A stretch of DNA of 64,000 nt from Pachypanchax playfairii (taxonomy: Eukaryota; Chordata; Actinopteri; Cyprinodontiformes; Aplocheilidae): assembly GCA_006937955.1 (NCBI GenBank), contig SSNP01000024.1:3345029-3409028 (forward strand). Direction: 5' to 3'. Position 1 is the stretch's first letter. The number at the start of each line of letters is the position of its first letter. Positions 37,562 through 50,871 of the stretch are shown one piece after another. A program made the position numbers and the translations under genes. The notes under the pieces were generated by a model that saw only the letters and a list, made by a program, of their open reading frames with translations, searched no databases and was not told the DNA's origin.

Positions 37562-40500
37562 AAACTTATAAAATATTTAATAAAAATTAAGTTACTTATT
37601 GATTATTTTAAAAATATATGGAATACATGGACTGTTTCACCTAAATTAGTATTACAGGTGTCATTAGCCTTTTCATCAGCTATTCAGTCTGTAACCGACA
37701 GACTTCTGGGTAGAGTGTTGTTATGTGCACCGCACTGAACAAGGACCAGAGAAAGCAAAGACCAGAGCTAATTGAGAATCTCAGAGACAATATTTAATGT
37801 TTTTTAATGTCCATCTTCATTTAATTCCATGTCATGTGACCACAGAAAGGGAGGAAAGGGGCAGAGCACAAAACTGTAATGAAATCAGTGTTTGAATCAA
37901 ATTTACTACCTACTCAAGCTTATATTCACAATTTATTAAGTAAGATGTTGAACTCTTACATTAAACTTCATGAATCATCTGCTAACCTGGCATGAAATAA
38001 TATGTTCAGATAACAAGGAGTTACAATTCAGTTTTACAGTGTAAAAATCAGTTTAAGAAGAATGTTTGAGAAGAAATGACCTCCATTTATTGTCTAAAAT
38101 TTTGCTGAGAGGAAACAATTTTAAATAATGATTTACAGCTGATGTCATCTTGAAAAACACAAGTTATTTTTACTTCTCATGCCTTAATATCTTTAATCTT
38201 TGGTTTCATTTCCAGTTTTTGTGACTGGGGGATTTTTTTGGGCAGTAGCTCTTTCCCACTTGTCAAACATGTCAGCATGAAGAAACTTAAAGCAGCAGGA
38301 ATGTGTTGGCTGTTAAATACAACAGAGTGAGATTAATTTGTTAATGTGGTTACTGTCTGACGCAAAGCCTACCTCCTATCAGGGAACAAGAGGGAGGAAG
38401 GCAGGAAAAGCAAAAGGAGAAACTCAGGAAGAGAAAGACATGAAGAGGAAATAAGTAAAAGCTCCAATGGGACCTGGAATTTGTGCCTATTTTTAATCTT
38501 TAATCAGGCTTTATAATACCTATGTAACATTGTTTTGGCAATGACAAAAAATTACCTGAGTGTAAAAAGAAGATTACTGAACTAAAAAATGATCATCATG
38601 GGTATTAATCTAGAAAGAGAAGAGCCGATCTCTGCTGTGCCTTTACATCTTTCATCCTTTTGTTTTGGCAGCTTTGGACAAGATTATTTTTCGTGTCTTT
38701 TTCTCAGTTCCAGACTCCTTTTATTGCAATTGCACATGTGTCTGAATCTGAAAACAAGGCTGATAACAGGCACATGAATAACTAGGGCCCATCACTGAGC
38801 AGCGGCGGTACATGATGCTCCTGAGATGCATTAACATACTCTGGGAGTCCTTCCAACCTCCCTCCAGAAAAAGTGAGAGGAGGAAAGGGGAAAAAAGAGT
38901 AGAGGTAAGGCCTGGCATAAAGATTAGATTAGCACTTTAAAACATCTGTGATTTTGTCTGGACCAAGCTACCGCTTCCCCATAGATCATAGCCAGATTTC
39001 ACAATTATTCCTACTCTGTTCTTCACCTCTTCTCTCATTCATGTGCTGCTTCTCAGGACTTTTTATGACTCCAGGAACAATGAAAACTCAAAATATTGAT
39101 CTAAAGAATGTCTATGAAACAACTCTTTTGTCTTTCTTGCTGCACATTTTTCAAATTATGAAATAAATAAAATAAAGCTAAAGCAACACTCTTTCAAGGA
39201 GCTGTGAACTGAATTAATGATACAGTCTTAAAAAGGATCAAGTAAAAATCTGATTCAGAACAGAGGACTCAAATGCATGCAAGTTTTGTGGAAACTGCAG
39301 CCCGATCTCACGTGAAATACGACCGCGTTGGTCAATTTTTAAAAAATGACACTATAATCCGTATGCGACCCCTATCTGCAAGCCCTAACCTTAACCGATC
39401 CGCATTTTAACGTTAAATATTCGGCTTTGCAGTGTGTCCATGTGTATCTTTACATTTTGAAGCTAACTGTTGTATTAAAATGAGACATATTGCTGCAGAA
39501 TTTTTGTTTTGTTCGGCTGAACAGAGTGAAACTTTGCACATGCGTATTTGTCAGCTCCTCTGGGAAGGTGCGCGCATGCGATTTTGGTAGTACGTCGCTG
39601 CGGAGCCCAGAAAACGCTCTCACAGGTCGTATTTTTTGGAGCGTTCAAAATCGACCTATATGGTCATATAATGTGCGGACAGGTTGGAAAACTGGTTTAC
39701 AGATAGTCAAATAGTAACTGTGAGACAAAGAAGTGCAGAAGTAACACTGCAGAACTGATGTAATGAGGTCCTGGTGTGAGCAATCAGCACAGATAAATCA
39801 GACAAACCAGGAAATAATGGATCTGTTGTGGTGAAGAACATAATGATAAACTATAATAAGGGAAGGATGTTGATGAATTTACAAAAATCAAGAGAATCTA
39901 TGTGGTTTGGGATGTCAGAGTCTTCCCCTTTAACCTGAAGGGTGCACCCCATGCTGGTCTGGATGGTCTTGATGAAAGACCCTTACAAGTTTAAGATCTG
40001 TAATGTAGCTGGAACCAGAAATAAATAAATAGCAACTTTCTCAGCGCAGACACCGAGTCTCCTCTGATGTCCTGGAGGCACAAGCCTTAGCACCTCAGGA
40101 TTCTGGTCAAAGACAATGTCTACAAGTTCTACTCGTGAAGGTCTTGTGAGTGTCCAACATCTGATTCACTAGTTTTGTGTTAGAACAACTCGTGAAATCC
40201 AAGAAAGAGTTGACTGAAACATCTCCCTCGTTGATTTATGTTTCCACTTTTCTAAAATCTGTTTACCTGCTAACAGCTTTCTATTTCAACATCATTACTT
40301 TTATTTAGGAGGTTTTCGAATCCAAAAGGTCATGAAGAAATTAAAGTTTGTCCGCACTGCGAGAATCAAAAAACTTTAAAGGATGAATCAGAGAACGTGT
40401 CAGCTGGGGTTCGAGATGAAGCTGGTTTCAAGTATACTAACTGCGTAATCAGTAATTACTTTTGATAGCTTAGATCTTTCCTAAATTTGGATAAGTATGT

Positions 40501-41795
40501 GGCACTATGTTCTTCTGATCAAATTTTAATTGTGAGAAAATTGCAGTGATTTTAAAGGATAAAAAAATGTATTTTTCCCAGTCAAAAAGATTATTTGTGA
40601 TATATGGAAAAACTTGAATGTTGTTCTTTTTTTTCTTTTTTTAGGAAACGCAACATCAAATCTGAAACACAACGTGTTTGTGAAGCATCTACAGTTTGCA
40701 AAACCGTTTTATAATGTACATTTAAAATTTTTGTTTCAGATTCTCCATCTCTGAAAGCAACGCTGCTGAGTGCCCCGTCTCCTATAACTCTGTTCTCATC
40801 ACATTATGCATCCATCGGGGGAGGAAGCATTGACCTGGGCTGGAAGAAAGGTATTTCCTCAATTCCCTTCCCCTCTAACTGTGAACTTGTTTCCAGCTGC
40901 ACCAGCTGTAACTCCAAGGGGAGGAAGGGTGGGAACAGTACCAAGACAAAGCGATGGAAAGACTGATATCTGCCCTCTAATCTCTACTGGTGGGCCACTG
41001 GAGAAGCAATTATTTTGTCTAAGAGCAAATGAAGAGATGAGCTAAAACTCTTGAGAGGACAGAGGAATGCCAATTCAAAACCACAATTTCGAACTTCATT
41101 TATTTTTAAACGAGCTGCGAGATATCGCAAGAAAGTTTCACCGGGACAAACAACAATCCAGCTGTGTTCAGTCCTCGTGTCGATGAAGATGAAAAGAAAA
41201 ATGATTTCAACTGAGAAAATACTTGATTCAAATAGATGTTGTGTACTTGAAAATGTTGGCTGAGGTCATAACTTTAATAACGGTTACTCTGATACTTATT
41301 CAATGTTTCCATGTAAATCTTCATATCAGGTTTCATTTTAAAACAGATCGTTTTTAAAATGTCAGAAATTTTTCATCCCAAATACAATTTTATTTATCCA
41401 ACCTGCTAAACCCGAATACCAAGATCAACTTTAAACTTTGACACAGTTGATTTTTTTTGATATTCTAGATATTTTCATCTATTAATCCCTTTTGCCTTTT
41501 TGTTGAAAACTGAAGGCAACAACACGTCAAAGAGCCGACCACGTCTGATTGTTCCACGCAGTATTTATCAGATCCCCTTCAAGTAGCAGCAACATAAATG
41601 ATGAGATGACATTATCTTGAGATCATGTTAGTGTAAAGTTGTACTGCTTCAGGGTAACTGTTCTTATTTGAACACCTAAAGGATTCCAGACTAAAAGACG
41701 ATACAAACAGCTTCCTGCTTTCTTTTTTTTTTGTTGGGGGGGGTCAGATTATGTAACATGTTTACATTTTTGTTTTACTGGCAAATAACAGGACT
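37562..41795. other. Intergenic, possible repeat at about 39297-39680
   Basis: The segment 39297-39680 (CTCACGTGAAATACGACCG near the left, TCGTATTTTTTGGAGCG near the right, with GCAAGCCCTAACCTTAACC inside) reads like a DNA-transposon-derived fish repeat, but it has no second copy here. Nothing else is assigned. Confidence 0.35.
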
Positions 41796-41906
41796 GGGGA
41801 CCTGTCCAGGGTGTCCCCCGCCTCTCGCCCCATGACCACTGGAGATCGGCACCAGCTCCCTGCGGCCCTGAAGAGGAAGAAGCAGGTTCAGAAAGTGGAT
41901 GGATGG
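41796..41906 (+). mobile_element. SINE-type 3' tail ending in GGATGGATGG
   Basis: Well-kept tail: GACCTGTCCAGGGTGTCCCC, CGCCTCTCGCCC, GGCACCAGCTCCC, GACCCTGA-like GGCCCTGAAG, AGCAGGTTCAGAAAGTGG, then GGATGG. The head and body are absent. Confidence 0.75.
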
Positions 41907-42214
41907 CAATTAACAAGACAGTAACATAGATGTTTTTATTAGGAGAATATTTAGTTTTATCATTGATATAAACTCAAAGATTTTACCTTCATGGCTATTT
42001 TTTATTCTCAAGCGAGTTCATGACACTGGAGATGAGCCTTGCTGGCCAATCAGTTTATATTGCACCTGTCCTTACCTGAAGGTAGCTTCCTTCTGCCTTT
42101 TAGAGCTCCTAGACATGAGTGACTGAAAAGAGCTTCTTCTGAAAGGTGACAGGGCAAAGCCTTAGAGGGGAGGTGAGGACCACTTTCATCCAGGAGGAGA
42201 TCGGAGTAAAGCTC

Positions 42215-42349
42215 ATGGATGGATGGATGGATGGATGGATGGATGGATGGATGGATGGATGGATGGATGGATGGATGGATGGATGGATGGATGGATGGAT
42301 GGATGGATGGATGGATGGATGGATGGATGGATGGATGGATGGATGGATG
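42215..42349. repeat. (GGAT)n microsatellite, about 135 bp
   Basis: Pure tetranucleotide array. Frames over it encode MDGW or HPSI repeats and are not genes. Confidence 0.98.
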
Positions 42350-45195
42350 AACAACACTTTCAGATTATTAGAGAAATGTTAGTATTATTTTGGCGACGTC
42401 ACCCACACACTCATATATGATTTCAGATAATAGTTTGTGGTCTGTAGCTCTAAAAATAATAATTTTTGTTAAAACACAGAAGTCTTTATGGTCTGCTAGA
42501 TAATTCAGGGACTTTTATGTCTTTAGCAGCTGTATTTTCTCTCCCTGTTGTTGATGCCAACCTTTCTCTAGTGTTATTAAAACACAAACTTCACTTTGAT
42601 TCAAAATCCAGCTCTTACAGACAAATTTATCCTTATCCAGATGTCACCGGCTGACTGGAAGCACTTCTCTGAATAAAAACAAGCTGCCACGCGGTACTGA
42701 AGGTTCTCTAAACCTGGTCTGACTCAACCACAGGTGTGTGTCTCACATGTGGCAGATTGCAACAACAGCTAGTAGGAAGGAAGCAAGGAAAAGCCAGCCA
42801 AGAGGCCATGGAGCATTTCCATTTGAACGCTTGCAAGACATCAGTAAAGCCTGTTGTAATAGTGAGCACTATAGCAGGTGTTCATATTATATGTGTTTAG
42901 AAAACGCCTGGCAGTAGAATTCAGTGAAAATCATTTTGAATTTTTAACTTCTCATGAAGCCATATTATATTTTGGTTGGAGGGAAAACAAGAGAGACATC
43001 CTGATTGAGGTTTGGTAACAGGATGGAAACACTAAAAACATGTCTTATAAACATCCCTCACAGTCCATTTGAATTCATTTATTTAGGAAGCTGTTCAGGA
43101 ACTCAAAGCTGGGAGAGCTGACTCCATTAACTCACCAACAATGGTAACAACAGCAGGAGGAAGCATGAGTGTGTCCATTAAATCAACACATACAATAAGA
43201 AAAATGGCAGGGATATTGATATGAATCAAACTAGAAATAAAGGGAAATAAAACTCGGAAAATGATTGTGTCATTTCAAAAAAAGGGTGCTATTGATTTAA
43301 ACTAGAACAATCAACCAACTGTGGCTAATTTAGAAGTAATCTAAAGAAAATATTTGGTCCCATAATGTTCGGAACTATTGTTTTTTATCAGTAATAAAAT
43401 CATCAATTCCTATTCAACAGGCTCAGAATAATCAGTCGACAAATTCAAATACTGCATCCATGTTACGTTCCTTAAATTTATGCATTTTCTTTAAATTGTA
43501 TATCTTCTCTTAGACTTTTTGTTTTGTTTTGTAAAACTTAGAGTCTTGACTTAAAAAGTTCATAATTTTGATCTATTAAAGTGGATTTTTGTGGAAGGGT
43601 TTATCACTGTCTCACCTTAAACAACCTCAGTTTGGAGAAACAGACATGAGTTCTGAAATAATTGATAAGCTAATTGCTAATCAAAGGGGAACAAGTTAAA
43701 AAATGATTAGTGTTATTTAAAACAACCCAAAATCCTTTCAACACTAATTCCCATTACACAGTTCTAAAATTCTAGAATTATTTACAGCAGAAAGTAACAA
43801 TGAAGCTGGGTAACTTTACCACTTCCAGTCAGTATTATAAAATATGAATACCATATGAAATGAAACCATAAGCAATGTAAATCTTTATAAAATTGTTTTG
43901 TTTGAACAAACGTAACATTTTTAGATTAGAGTTATTTTAAGAAGCAAAAACTCTACTAACCCCCTGTGACTGGACATTAGCTTATCTGTCTGATCGAAAC
44001 AAATTTCTTTGTATAAATTAAGGAGTTTTTTAAATAAACAGGTAAAAAATTTTTTTTTTTACCTTTTGGGCAAAGAAACAGTTAAATAAAACAGGCTTGC
44101 TAACGGTAATGTTAAAGTCCCTTTGTATTCAATTTGAGAATTTCAGGAACACAACATGTTTACTATATAACGCTATAATGTCATATATTTGTACTGGACA
44201 AAACAAACCATAAATTTTCACATGAAATCTTGTTTGTTGCTGTTCAACAAAATCTGAGAACCTCCTGCTCCGAAATCCACTGATTTTACTGATGAACCAG
44301 GTTGTGCAGATGGTCTCGTAAACTGTTATCTGGAAAAAGGCTTTAACAAGAATTATTTTTGTAACTTAATCCAAACACCATTATTAATAAATGATCTGTG
44401 ACCTTAACAGCAGGGCTGCACCTATTTCATTCCACCTTTTTTTTCTGTGTTTTTGAGCCCCATCAGGTGGGACTGAGTCCAATCTGAAGGGGCATGAGGA
44501 GCCATTGCCAGATCTGTCACTTCCCACATTGTGGTTCTCAAGGAAGTGGGAGGGCTGGGAACAGGAAACTCCTCTAAACACATCACAGACAGGGAAATGA
44601 ATATTTAAAGAAATGAAGTGTGTGAATGCCTCCTTTTGTGTGTGTATGTATTGGATGATGATGTACAGAGGCTGTAAGGAGGATGGAGACAGGGCAGGAA
44701 GAAAATTACTTTAAAAAAAAAAAAAGTTATAAAGTGGCGACAAAAAGCCAAAAGAAAAAAGAAGCAGAGAGGAAAGAGAGAAAAACAGATGGAGGGATTA
44801 AAAGTAGAGCCGGAATGGGAGTTTTACACAGGTGGGATGGATGGATGGGTGGTTGAGCGGATGATGGAAAAACTTTTGTCCTTCATCCTTCCTCTAATGA
44901 CATGGCAGAAGATTTGAGGTGTCATTGTATTTTTGGTAAATCCCGTCATGCTGATGTTTAGAGCCAAATCAACTCCTACGGCAGTTTTGAATCTGAAGAA
45001 GTTGATTCTTTTTTTTTCTGTTGTTTTGAAAGGAAAATAGTTTTAATAGGAAATAAGAGCTCACATCTGGTGGCCATTACAGCCTGATTAAAATCTAAAG
45101 AGGATAAATAATGAGTGAAGGAAGAAGAGAAGAAGATGTGACGAGAAAACAGCAAAACAGTTTGGTTCCTTGATATGGAATAATACGGAAATATT
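42350..45195. other. Intergenic, no gene seen
   Basis: AT-rich and unassigned, with a purine-rich patch around 44690-44810. No supported exon. Confidence 0.5.
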
Positions 45196-45393
45196 GGATG
45201 GATGGATGGATGGATGGATGGATGGATGGATGGATGGATGGATGGATGGATGGATGGATGGATGGATGGATGGATGGATGGATGGATGGATGGATGGATG
45301 GATGGATGATTGGATGGATGGATGGATGGATGGATGGATGGATGGATGGATGGATGGATGGATGGATGGATGGATGGATAGATGGATGGATGA
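45196..45393. repeat. (GGAT)n microsatellite, about 198 bp
   Basis: Second GGAT array, with an insertion near 45308 (GATGATT) and a GATA change near 45380. Longer and less pure than the one at 42215. Confidence 0.98.
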
Positions 45394-45799
45394 TGTTTTT
45401 TAAATATAAACTCTTATTTTGTCATCTCATTTGTGCATTTCTGAAATTATTTCAAAAATATCTAATTTCATCACATTTTTGTAACTTTCTGTTTTTTTTT
45501 TCTTACTGTGAGCAAATGTCACAATGAATTGCAGCATAGAGACACTGATACTTTCCAGCTGCAGAAGAATTATGCAAATTCAGAGTCATCAAGAAAAAGA
45601 AAAGTTTAACAGTGTAACCAAATCCTGATTTTCTAAAAAACCCTGTGGGTGAAAATGGGAGAAATATTTTTTTTCATTCATGTCCCCTTCCGTCATAGCT
45701 TGTACTACAGGGAAGATTTTTTTTTAACAAAAAATGTTTTTAAGCCCCTGTCTTAAAAAACCTGTGAACCATAATATTTTTGCCCTCTAAACACATGAA

Positions 45800-45960
45800 A
45801 GTTGGAGGTTTGATCCCGGCCTCTTCCTCCACATGTTGAAGTGTCCTGAACTCCATTTAGCCCCGATTTCATCACGGGTAGTGAGTGGGTGACTGTAACT
45901 TGTGGTGTAAAGTGCTTTGATTGGACAGACAAGAAAAGTTTTATATAAATGAAAAATGTT
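45800..45960 (+). mobile_element. tRNA-derived SINE, 5' truncated
   Basis: B box GGTTTGATCCC at 45807-45817. GTGTCCTGAACTCC follows, then the 3' module GTAACTTGTGGTGTAAAGTG and TTATATAAATG, as in the SINE at 17790. The A box is not preserved. Confidence 0.75.
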
Positions 45961-47141
45961 TTTTGGGATTGGTTAGAGCTTTATTCAAATTACCTACTAC
46001 TAACATTAATCATTCACTTGTTTTAGAAAAGGAAACTATTTGACTGTATCATATAAACAGGTGAAAAATGATACATAAGTGGGCGGGCACTGATCAAATA
46101 GCCCCTCCCACTCCATACTACAATTTGTAGTGACTTATTACACTGTCTGCTTTCACAGATGACATTATCATCTCCCACAATAATCAGCAGCCACTCAGAA
46201 TGTGAAGAACTTTACCCGGTAACAGGAAGATCTCACTCGAAATACATCCAGTCTGTGTGAGTTTTGGATCTTTCCTACAGTAATACAGTTTCTATTCACT
46301 CACAAGCTGAAGAGAAAAATTGTGAATTCATAGCGATCTACTAACTTGGATACAAAACATCATAATTTATTATTTTGGGTGAAATATGCACATTTTTTTT
46401 ACTGAATAATAAATGCTGTTTTAGATGTAAAAAAAAATGTCCATGTTTTTTTTATAAAGGTCTTACTGGAACCGAACCAGCAACCCTCTGGTCAGTAGTC
46501 AGACACAGATACAGTCTGTCATTAATTTCCCTCAAAAAATTTAAAAATAAAAGATTTTTCTTGATTTTGATCAATTAGATCATCTTTCTTACGTAACGTC
46601 TTTGAAACTGGAAACAGGGGAAATCTAAACTCTTTATAACTAAAATGTTTTTCAAAACCCTCTTCCATTATGTTTTGTTATTTATTGAATTAAAATCCAC
46701 ACAACAGACATGAAAACAGATTCCACCAAACACCGCCTACAAAAACACTTTCACTTTTTGGATCCATCAGGTGGGAGAGAGTCGAGACTGTTTCGGAAGC
46801 AGGACTGGAAAAACAATCACGGGCCTGAAAGGCATTTTTTTCTCTCAAGAGGCAACAGACTATTGGGCATATTTATTATCTGAGGCCATTTAGCCTCTTC
46901 TAGCAACTCAAAATAGTGCCTGTGGGAGTGTCCAGATCTCTGGGTTAGATTCAAAAACTATAAACAGAGACAAGACCAGATCGTTTCCATGGTGACCAAA
47001 GCAGTTTACCAAGACAAACGCAGACTGAATCACAAATTAGAAAACCTGTTAATTATTAGTAGCCTGTAATTTATGACACGCAGGGCTTATAACTAAAACA
47101 TATGCCAAATGTATAAATCTGATCACAAGTTAAGGTTTTAA

Positions 47142-47186
<45 letters not shown>

Positions 47187-48130
47187 GTAAATAAATTTCT
47201 ATCATTACAGTAAAGTCATGATACTTTACACAGCAGTTTAAAAGCCCAAAGACATGAAATATTTTAAGTTTCAAGATCAAACAGCACGTGTGATTAGAGA
47301 CAAATAATCAAAGTCTAAAACAAAAACAAGAATAATACTCTTATATTCCACGACATACATTGAAGGGAAGGACCCAAACACGGGACACAGACGCAGGTAA
47401 ACTGAGGTGGTTTACAAAAAATCTAACTGAAGAAGACTGAAGCTACAGAGAAGACATGGAGAGGATGGGAAATTAACAACAAACTAGGAAAAATGTAACT
47501 CAAACCAGGAAGTATAAATACAACTTATACTGAAACTGTTCTGGTAATGTATTTTTGATATTCTGAACACATTTACACAACCCAAACCCGATTAGCCTCT
47601 GAGATACAGACACATACAGGAGGATCCAGCGCAAAGATCACAAACCCCTCCAGTGTAAATTTAGCAAAGGATTCAGATAATGACATGACACATAGTGATA
47701 AACTGTGCTGAAACTCAACTGGTGGAAAATGCCAAGGCAATTGTAAATGTTCGACCTTTCTGTGAGTCCATCAGCTTTTAGAACGAAGGTGGATTCACTC
47801 AAAGTTTGACTCAAAATGCACAAATCTACGTCACCTTCAGAGCATCTGCTGCAGCGAAATCAGCAACTTTTGGGGTGTGTTGTGGAAGATGAATTGCTTT
47901 GGGAAAATCTCATTGTTACTGACATCTCCATAAAGCCAAAGAATGGAGAAAAACAAGATGTCAAACATCAAGATTTATTACTTATTTTAAAAACAGACCT
48001 TTTTTGTGTGACACAGCTCAAGAAAGTGAGACTTCCTATGATTATTTAACTGTCGTCTTGCGGAAAGACAACAGTCAGATTAATGAAAATGGGAATTGTG
48101 TCAATCATAGTCATTTTATTTGATTTGTCA
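45961..48130. other. Intergenic, no gene seen
   Basis: Holds an ATT array (47142-47186) and a short B-box-like piece on the minus strand near 46455-46490 (GGTTCGGTTCC) that may be a SINE scrap. The stretch from 47340 resembles repeat debris. Confidence 0.45.
47142..47186. repeat. (ATT)n microsatellite
   Basis: Trinucleotide array. The polyasparagine frame over it is an artefact. Confidence 0.97.
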
Positions 48131-48762
48131 ATTGATAAACACAACTGAATTCAGTTAGAATCTGTGTTGTCTGCTTTTTGCAGCATTCTCTGCTCCTTCT
48201 TTCATCTCGTCTCTTCTCTCAACAGCAGACTGGAAACCTCAGTGTTAGTAGCTACTGTTGCTAATAAATAAAGAAAAGCCTTCAGATTACATCCAGACAA
48301 AGATCCTCAAGAGAACTGCATGAAAACAAATGGTTCGCCTCAGTGAAGGCAGCTGACATAATTAAACAACTTTGTAAAAAAAACTCTAATGTGCAGTCTT
48401 AAACACAGACCTGGTCCCAGCAGAGTGCTAATAAATTGTGTCAGGAAACAGCTCAATGTGTGTATTGGCACGAACATATGTGACAGACTGATATACACAA
48501 GTAACCAACAACATGTGAGTTCCATTCTGTCCTCCATGTATGCAGAGGATGCAGAGAGGTTAAACTTAATCACAGTCGGTGGAACCTGCTGAGAAGATCC
48601 CTGTTTAATTTGTCTTCCTGCGTGTGGTTCTAGGATGTTGCAGCATTTCTCAACATGTTGTTTTCTTTGAAACAGAGATGCTTACAAATGCATTGTTAGC
48701 TGTAGCATATTGGAGGAGAGATGTCAAAATAACACGTTGGATACAAGCTGACATTAGCATTG

Positions 48763-49330
48763 GTTGTGGAAAGATTCCATACAAATGAATCAGGCGAGTG
48801 AATATTATAAAAAAGGGTTCATTATAAAATCATGCATGATTGAGAGCAGTCAGTCAAATGATAGTACATCGGATTGAGGCTCGTGAAATCCAGCGCTGAT
48901 GATGAGAGAAACACCCAATCAGTGGAAAACCCCAGGTTGTCTCACCCTGACAGGGCTCGATTCTCCCTCCATCAGACGAGGAATCCTGCCAACAACGCCA
49001 ATTGTTGTGGAAATATTCCACACGAATGAATCAGGCGAGTGAATATTATAAAAAAGGATTTATTATAAAATTATGCATGATTGAGAGCAGTCAGTCAAAT
49101 AATAGTACATCGGAATGAGGCTCTAAAGAGTGATGCTTGTAGAGCTGTTTTATAGTGGAGCTGATACAGAGAGGCTATCAGCACCCTGGACGTCATCAGA
49201 ACTCTGTGTTTAGAATGTACTGATGAGATTATGAGAATCTAATCTGAGTAGTTGTTGATGAAGAAACTAAGAACAAGGTGTCTTAAGTTAAAATCATTTG
49301 TAACTGTCATGGTTGTCATGGGATAACCTG
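48763..49330 (-). mobile_element. LTR retroelement remnant with tRNA-Ser-type primer site
   Basis: A 120-bp direct repeat (48763-48882 and 49004-49123) represents two copies of an LTR 3' part, read on the minus strand. Next to the 5' LTR end (CCACAACA) lies a primer-site-like sequence at 48981-49000. Its complement matches the 3' end of vertebrate tRNA-Ser, including CCA, with two mismatches in 20. The LTR has a TATA-like CTATAAAAC near 49157 and an AATAAA signal. Only about 100 bases separate primer site and second LTR piece, so nearly the whole interior is deleted and no proteins remain. The outer LTR boundary is uncertain. Confidence 0.65.
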
Positions 49331-50173
49331 AATTTCCTCTATACATTCCAGCACAATTAGCTAATATCATCAACATACTGTATATAAACCTGGAGCAGGT
49401 TTTCTTCTGCTTCCGCTTTGCGAGAGTAAAGTTTAATATTTAGTTTTCGGGCATTGCTACGTGGTATTTTTGGAATCAGAGTCTGCACACATTTGGCCAG
49501 ATATAAGAACTTATTGGTGTTGCTGAGAATGTTCCTTTAAAGTTGTCAGTCAGTTGTCATCGTAATAAATGCTGACCACAAGAGAATGTGTTTTATAAAC
49601 TGAAAGCTGCAGTGGCCTGTATTATGATTTAACATGGATCATTGGAGAAGAACATGCTAACAGTCTTCTCTAGAAAACGGTCTTATGCACTTGGAGCCAC
49701 TTGTTTTAATTCATCTTAGTTGCAGGCTTTATTCCAGGAAGCCCTACTAAGCTGGATTGATCTGATAAAATGAGACAACACGGACTATTTATCTCATCCC
49801 TCTTCCGTAGGTCTGGACGTTGGAAGTTGTCTAACAGCATGGTGTAGTCTGATAAAATCTGTTTGCTTCTTACATGTCAGGTCAGAGTTCAGCTGCCTCA
49901 GCTTGAACTAGAACTGAACCAAGAAAAAAGAAGTCACTAGATTAGAAGATGCACAGTTGATGCAGTGGGGAAAACTGAGAGCTGACAGCAAAAAGATATA
50001 ACTCGATATTTCAACAAAATGACAGCAGCCCACCAGCTGAATGGACTCAGTGCCTACAACTGCCTTAGTTTTTGCAGATTGAACTGTTTTATTTTTTTAA
50101 AGAGAGAAAAGTGAAAGGTGACTTGTAATGAGAAATAGTCATAGAAAAAAACATGCTAACCATGACAAGCATT

Positions 50174-50566
50174 TCAACCTGGTAGACCTGCACAGCAATT
50201 AAGCAGGATGTGATGGTTGACAAAATTAAGAGCTGGAGTCAGGTCTAACATCAGCAGTACAGAGGAATCTCCTGCATCTCTTCTCATAAGAACAAAGTCT
50301 GAGACTCTCAGTGGAGATGTCAAAAACATTGTTTTTATCCACAGTGGCTGCTGAGCCACAACTTCTTCCAGAATTTTAATAATAAATGGCAATTCAGAGG
50401 TTTGTTTAATTGCTATGGACAGGTCGAGTTTTGGTTTCTTCAAAAGTGGATGAAAGAAGATGTTCTTAAAACCAAAAGGAACTTTACCAGAAACCAGAAC
50501 AGATTTAATTATAACAGCAGGTAAAATGTTAAGAGAGCAAGAGGATGTTTTGATTGAACTCACCAT
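50174..50566 (-). pseudogene. Decayed non-LTR (LINE) reverse-transcriptase fragment
   Basis: A 130-codon frame resembles the RT domain of Rex/L2/CR1-like LINEs. It has VP.GFK...HPLLKKPKLD, then LPFIIKILEEVVAQQ, then the motif-A region VLLMLDLTPALNFVNHHILL. In family members motif A usually reads LDLSAAFDTVDH; here the second Asp is Asn and the Phe is Leu, and the segment between the blocks is shortened. No start, endonuclease or full palm domain is present, so it is an inactive relic. It lies about 0.9 kb upstream of the histone ORF, on the opposite strand. Confidence 0.8.
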
Positions 50567-50645
50567 TTTAACCCGTCAAAACCAGGACAAAAAAGAGAAT
50601 TACTGTTTTTTTCTCACATTTTGGATGTGGTTTGTCTCTGTGAGG

Positions 50646-50745
50646 CTCTATGATGGACTGTTTGACCTGTCCAGGGTGTGACCTCACCTCTCCCTCAATG
50701 TCTGAGACCCTGAACAAAACCAGGTAAAGAAAATTACTGACTGAC
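50646..50745 (+). mobile_element. SINE-type tail fragment
   Basis: ATGATGGACTGTTTGACCTG, CCAGGGTGTGACCTCACCTC and GACCCTGAACAAAACCAGG match the tail series seen at 41796. An identical copy is at 54459-54558. Confidence 0.6.
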
Positions 50746-50857
50746 TTACATTTCTGATTTTTTCAAAAGAACAAAAAAGTAGAAAAGGTCCGGACATGAA
50801 AAGTTTAAGAACTTTAAATGATAAAGACTACAGGATGAGTGAAATCTGAGGTCTTTG

Positions 50858-50871
50858 CTGCCATCTGCTGG
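50858..50871 (-). promoter_or_regulatory. CTCF-like core motif, minus strand
   Basis: The reverse complement CCAGCAGATGGCAG fits the core CCASYAGRKGGCRS at all positions. It points toward bmp16 and lies about 0.65 kb upstream of the histone ORF; an identical site is at 54671-54684. Motif evidence only. Confidence 0.4.

Noticed and set aside
40739..40966. Open stretch preceded by a good acceptor (TTTGTTTCAG) and containing a possible donor AAAG|GTATTT, considered as an exon of an unknown gene.
   Set aside because: The roughly 75-codon translation matches no family I know, has no partner exons nearby, and a stop-free run of this length is expected by chance in 64 kb.
42146..42420. Open frames with MDGW or HPSI repeats (also 45170-45527).
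   Set aside because: Translation of GGAT microsatellites; no unique flanking protein sequence.
48763..49123. Spaced direct repeats considered as a CRISPR-like array.
   Set aside because: Only two long imperfect repeats in a vertebrate genome; an LTR remnant explains them better.
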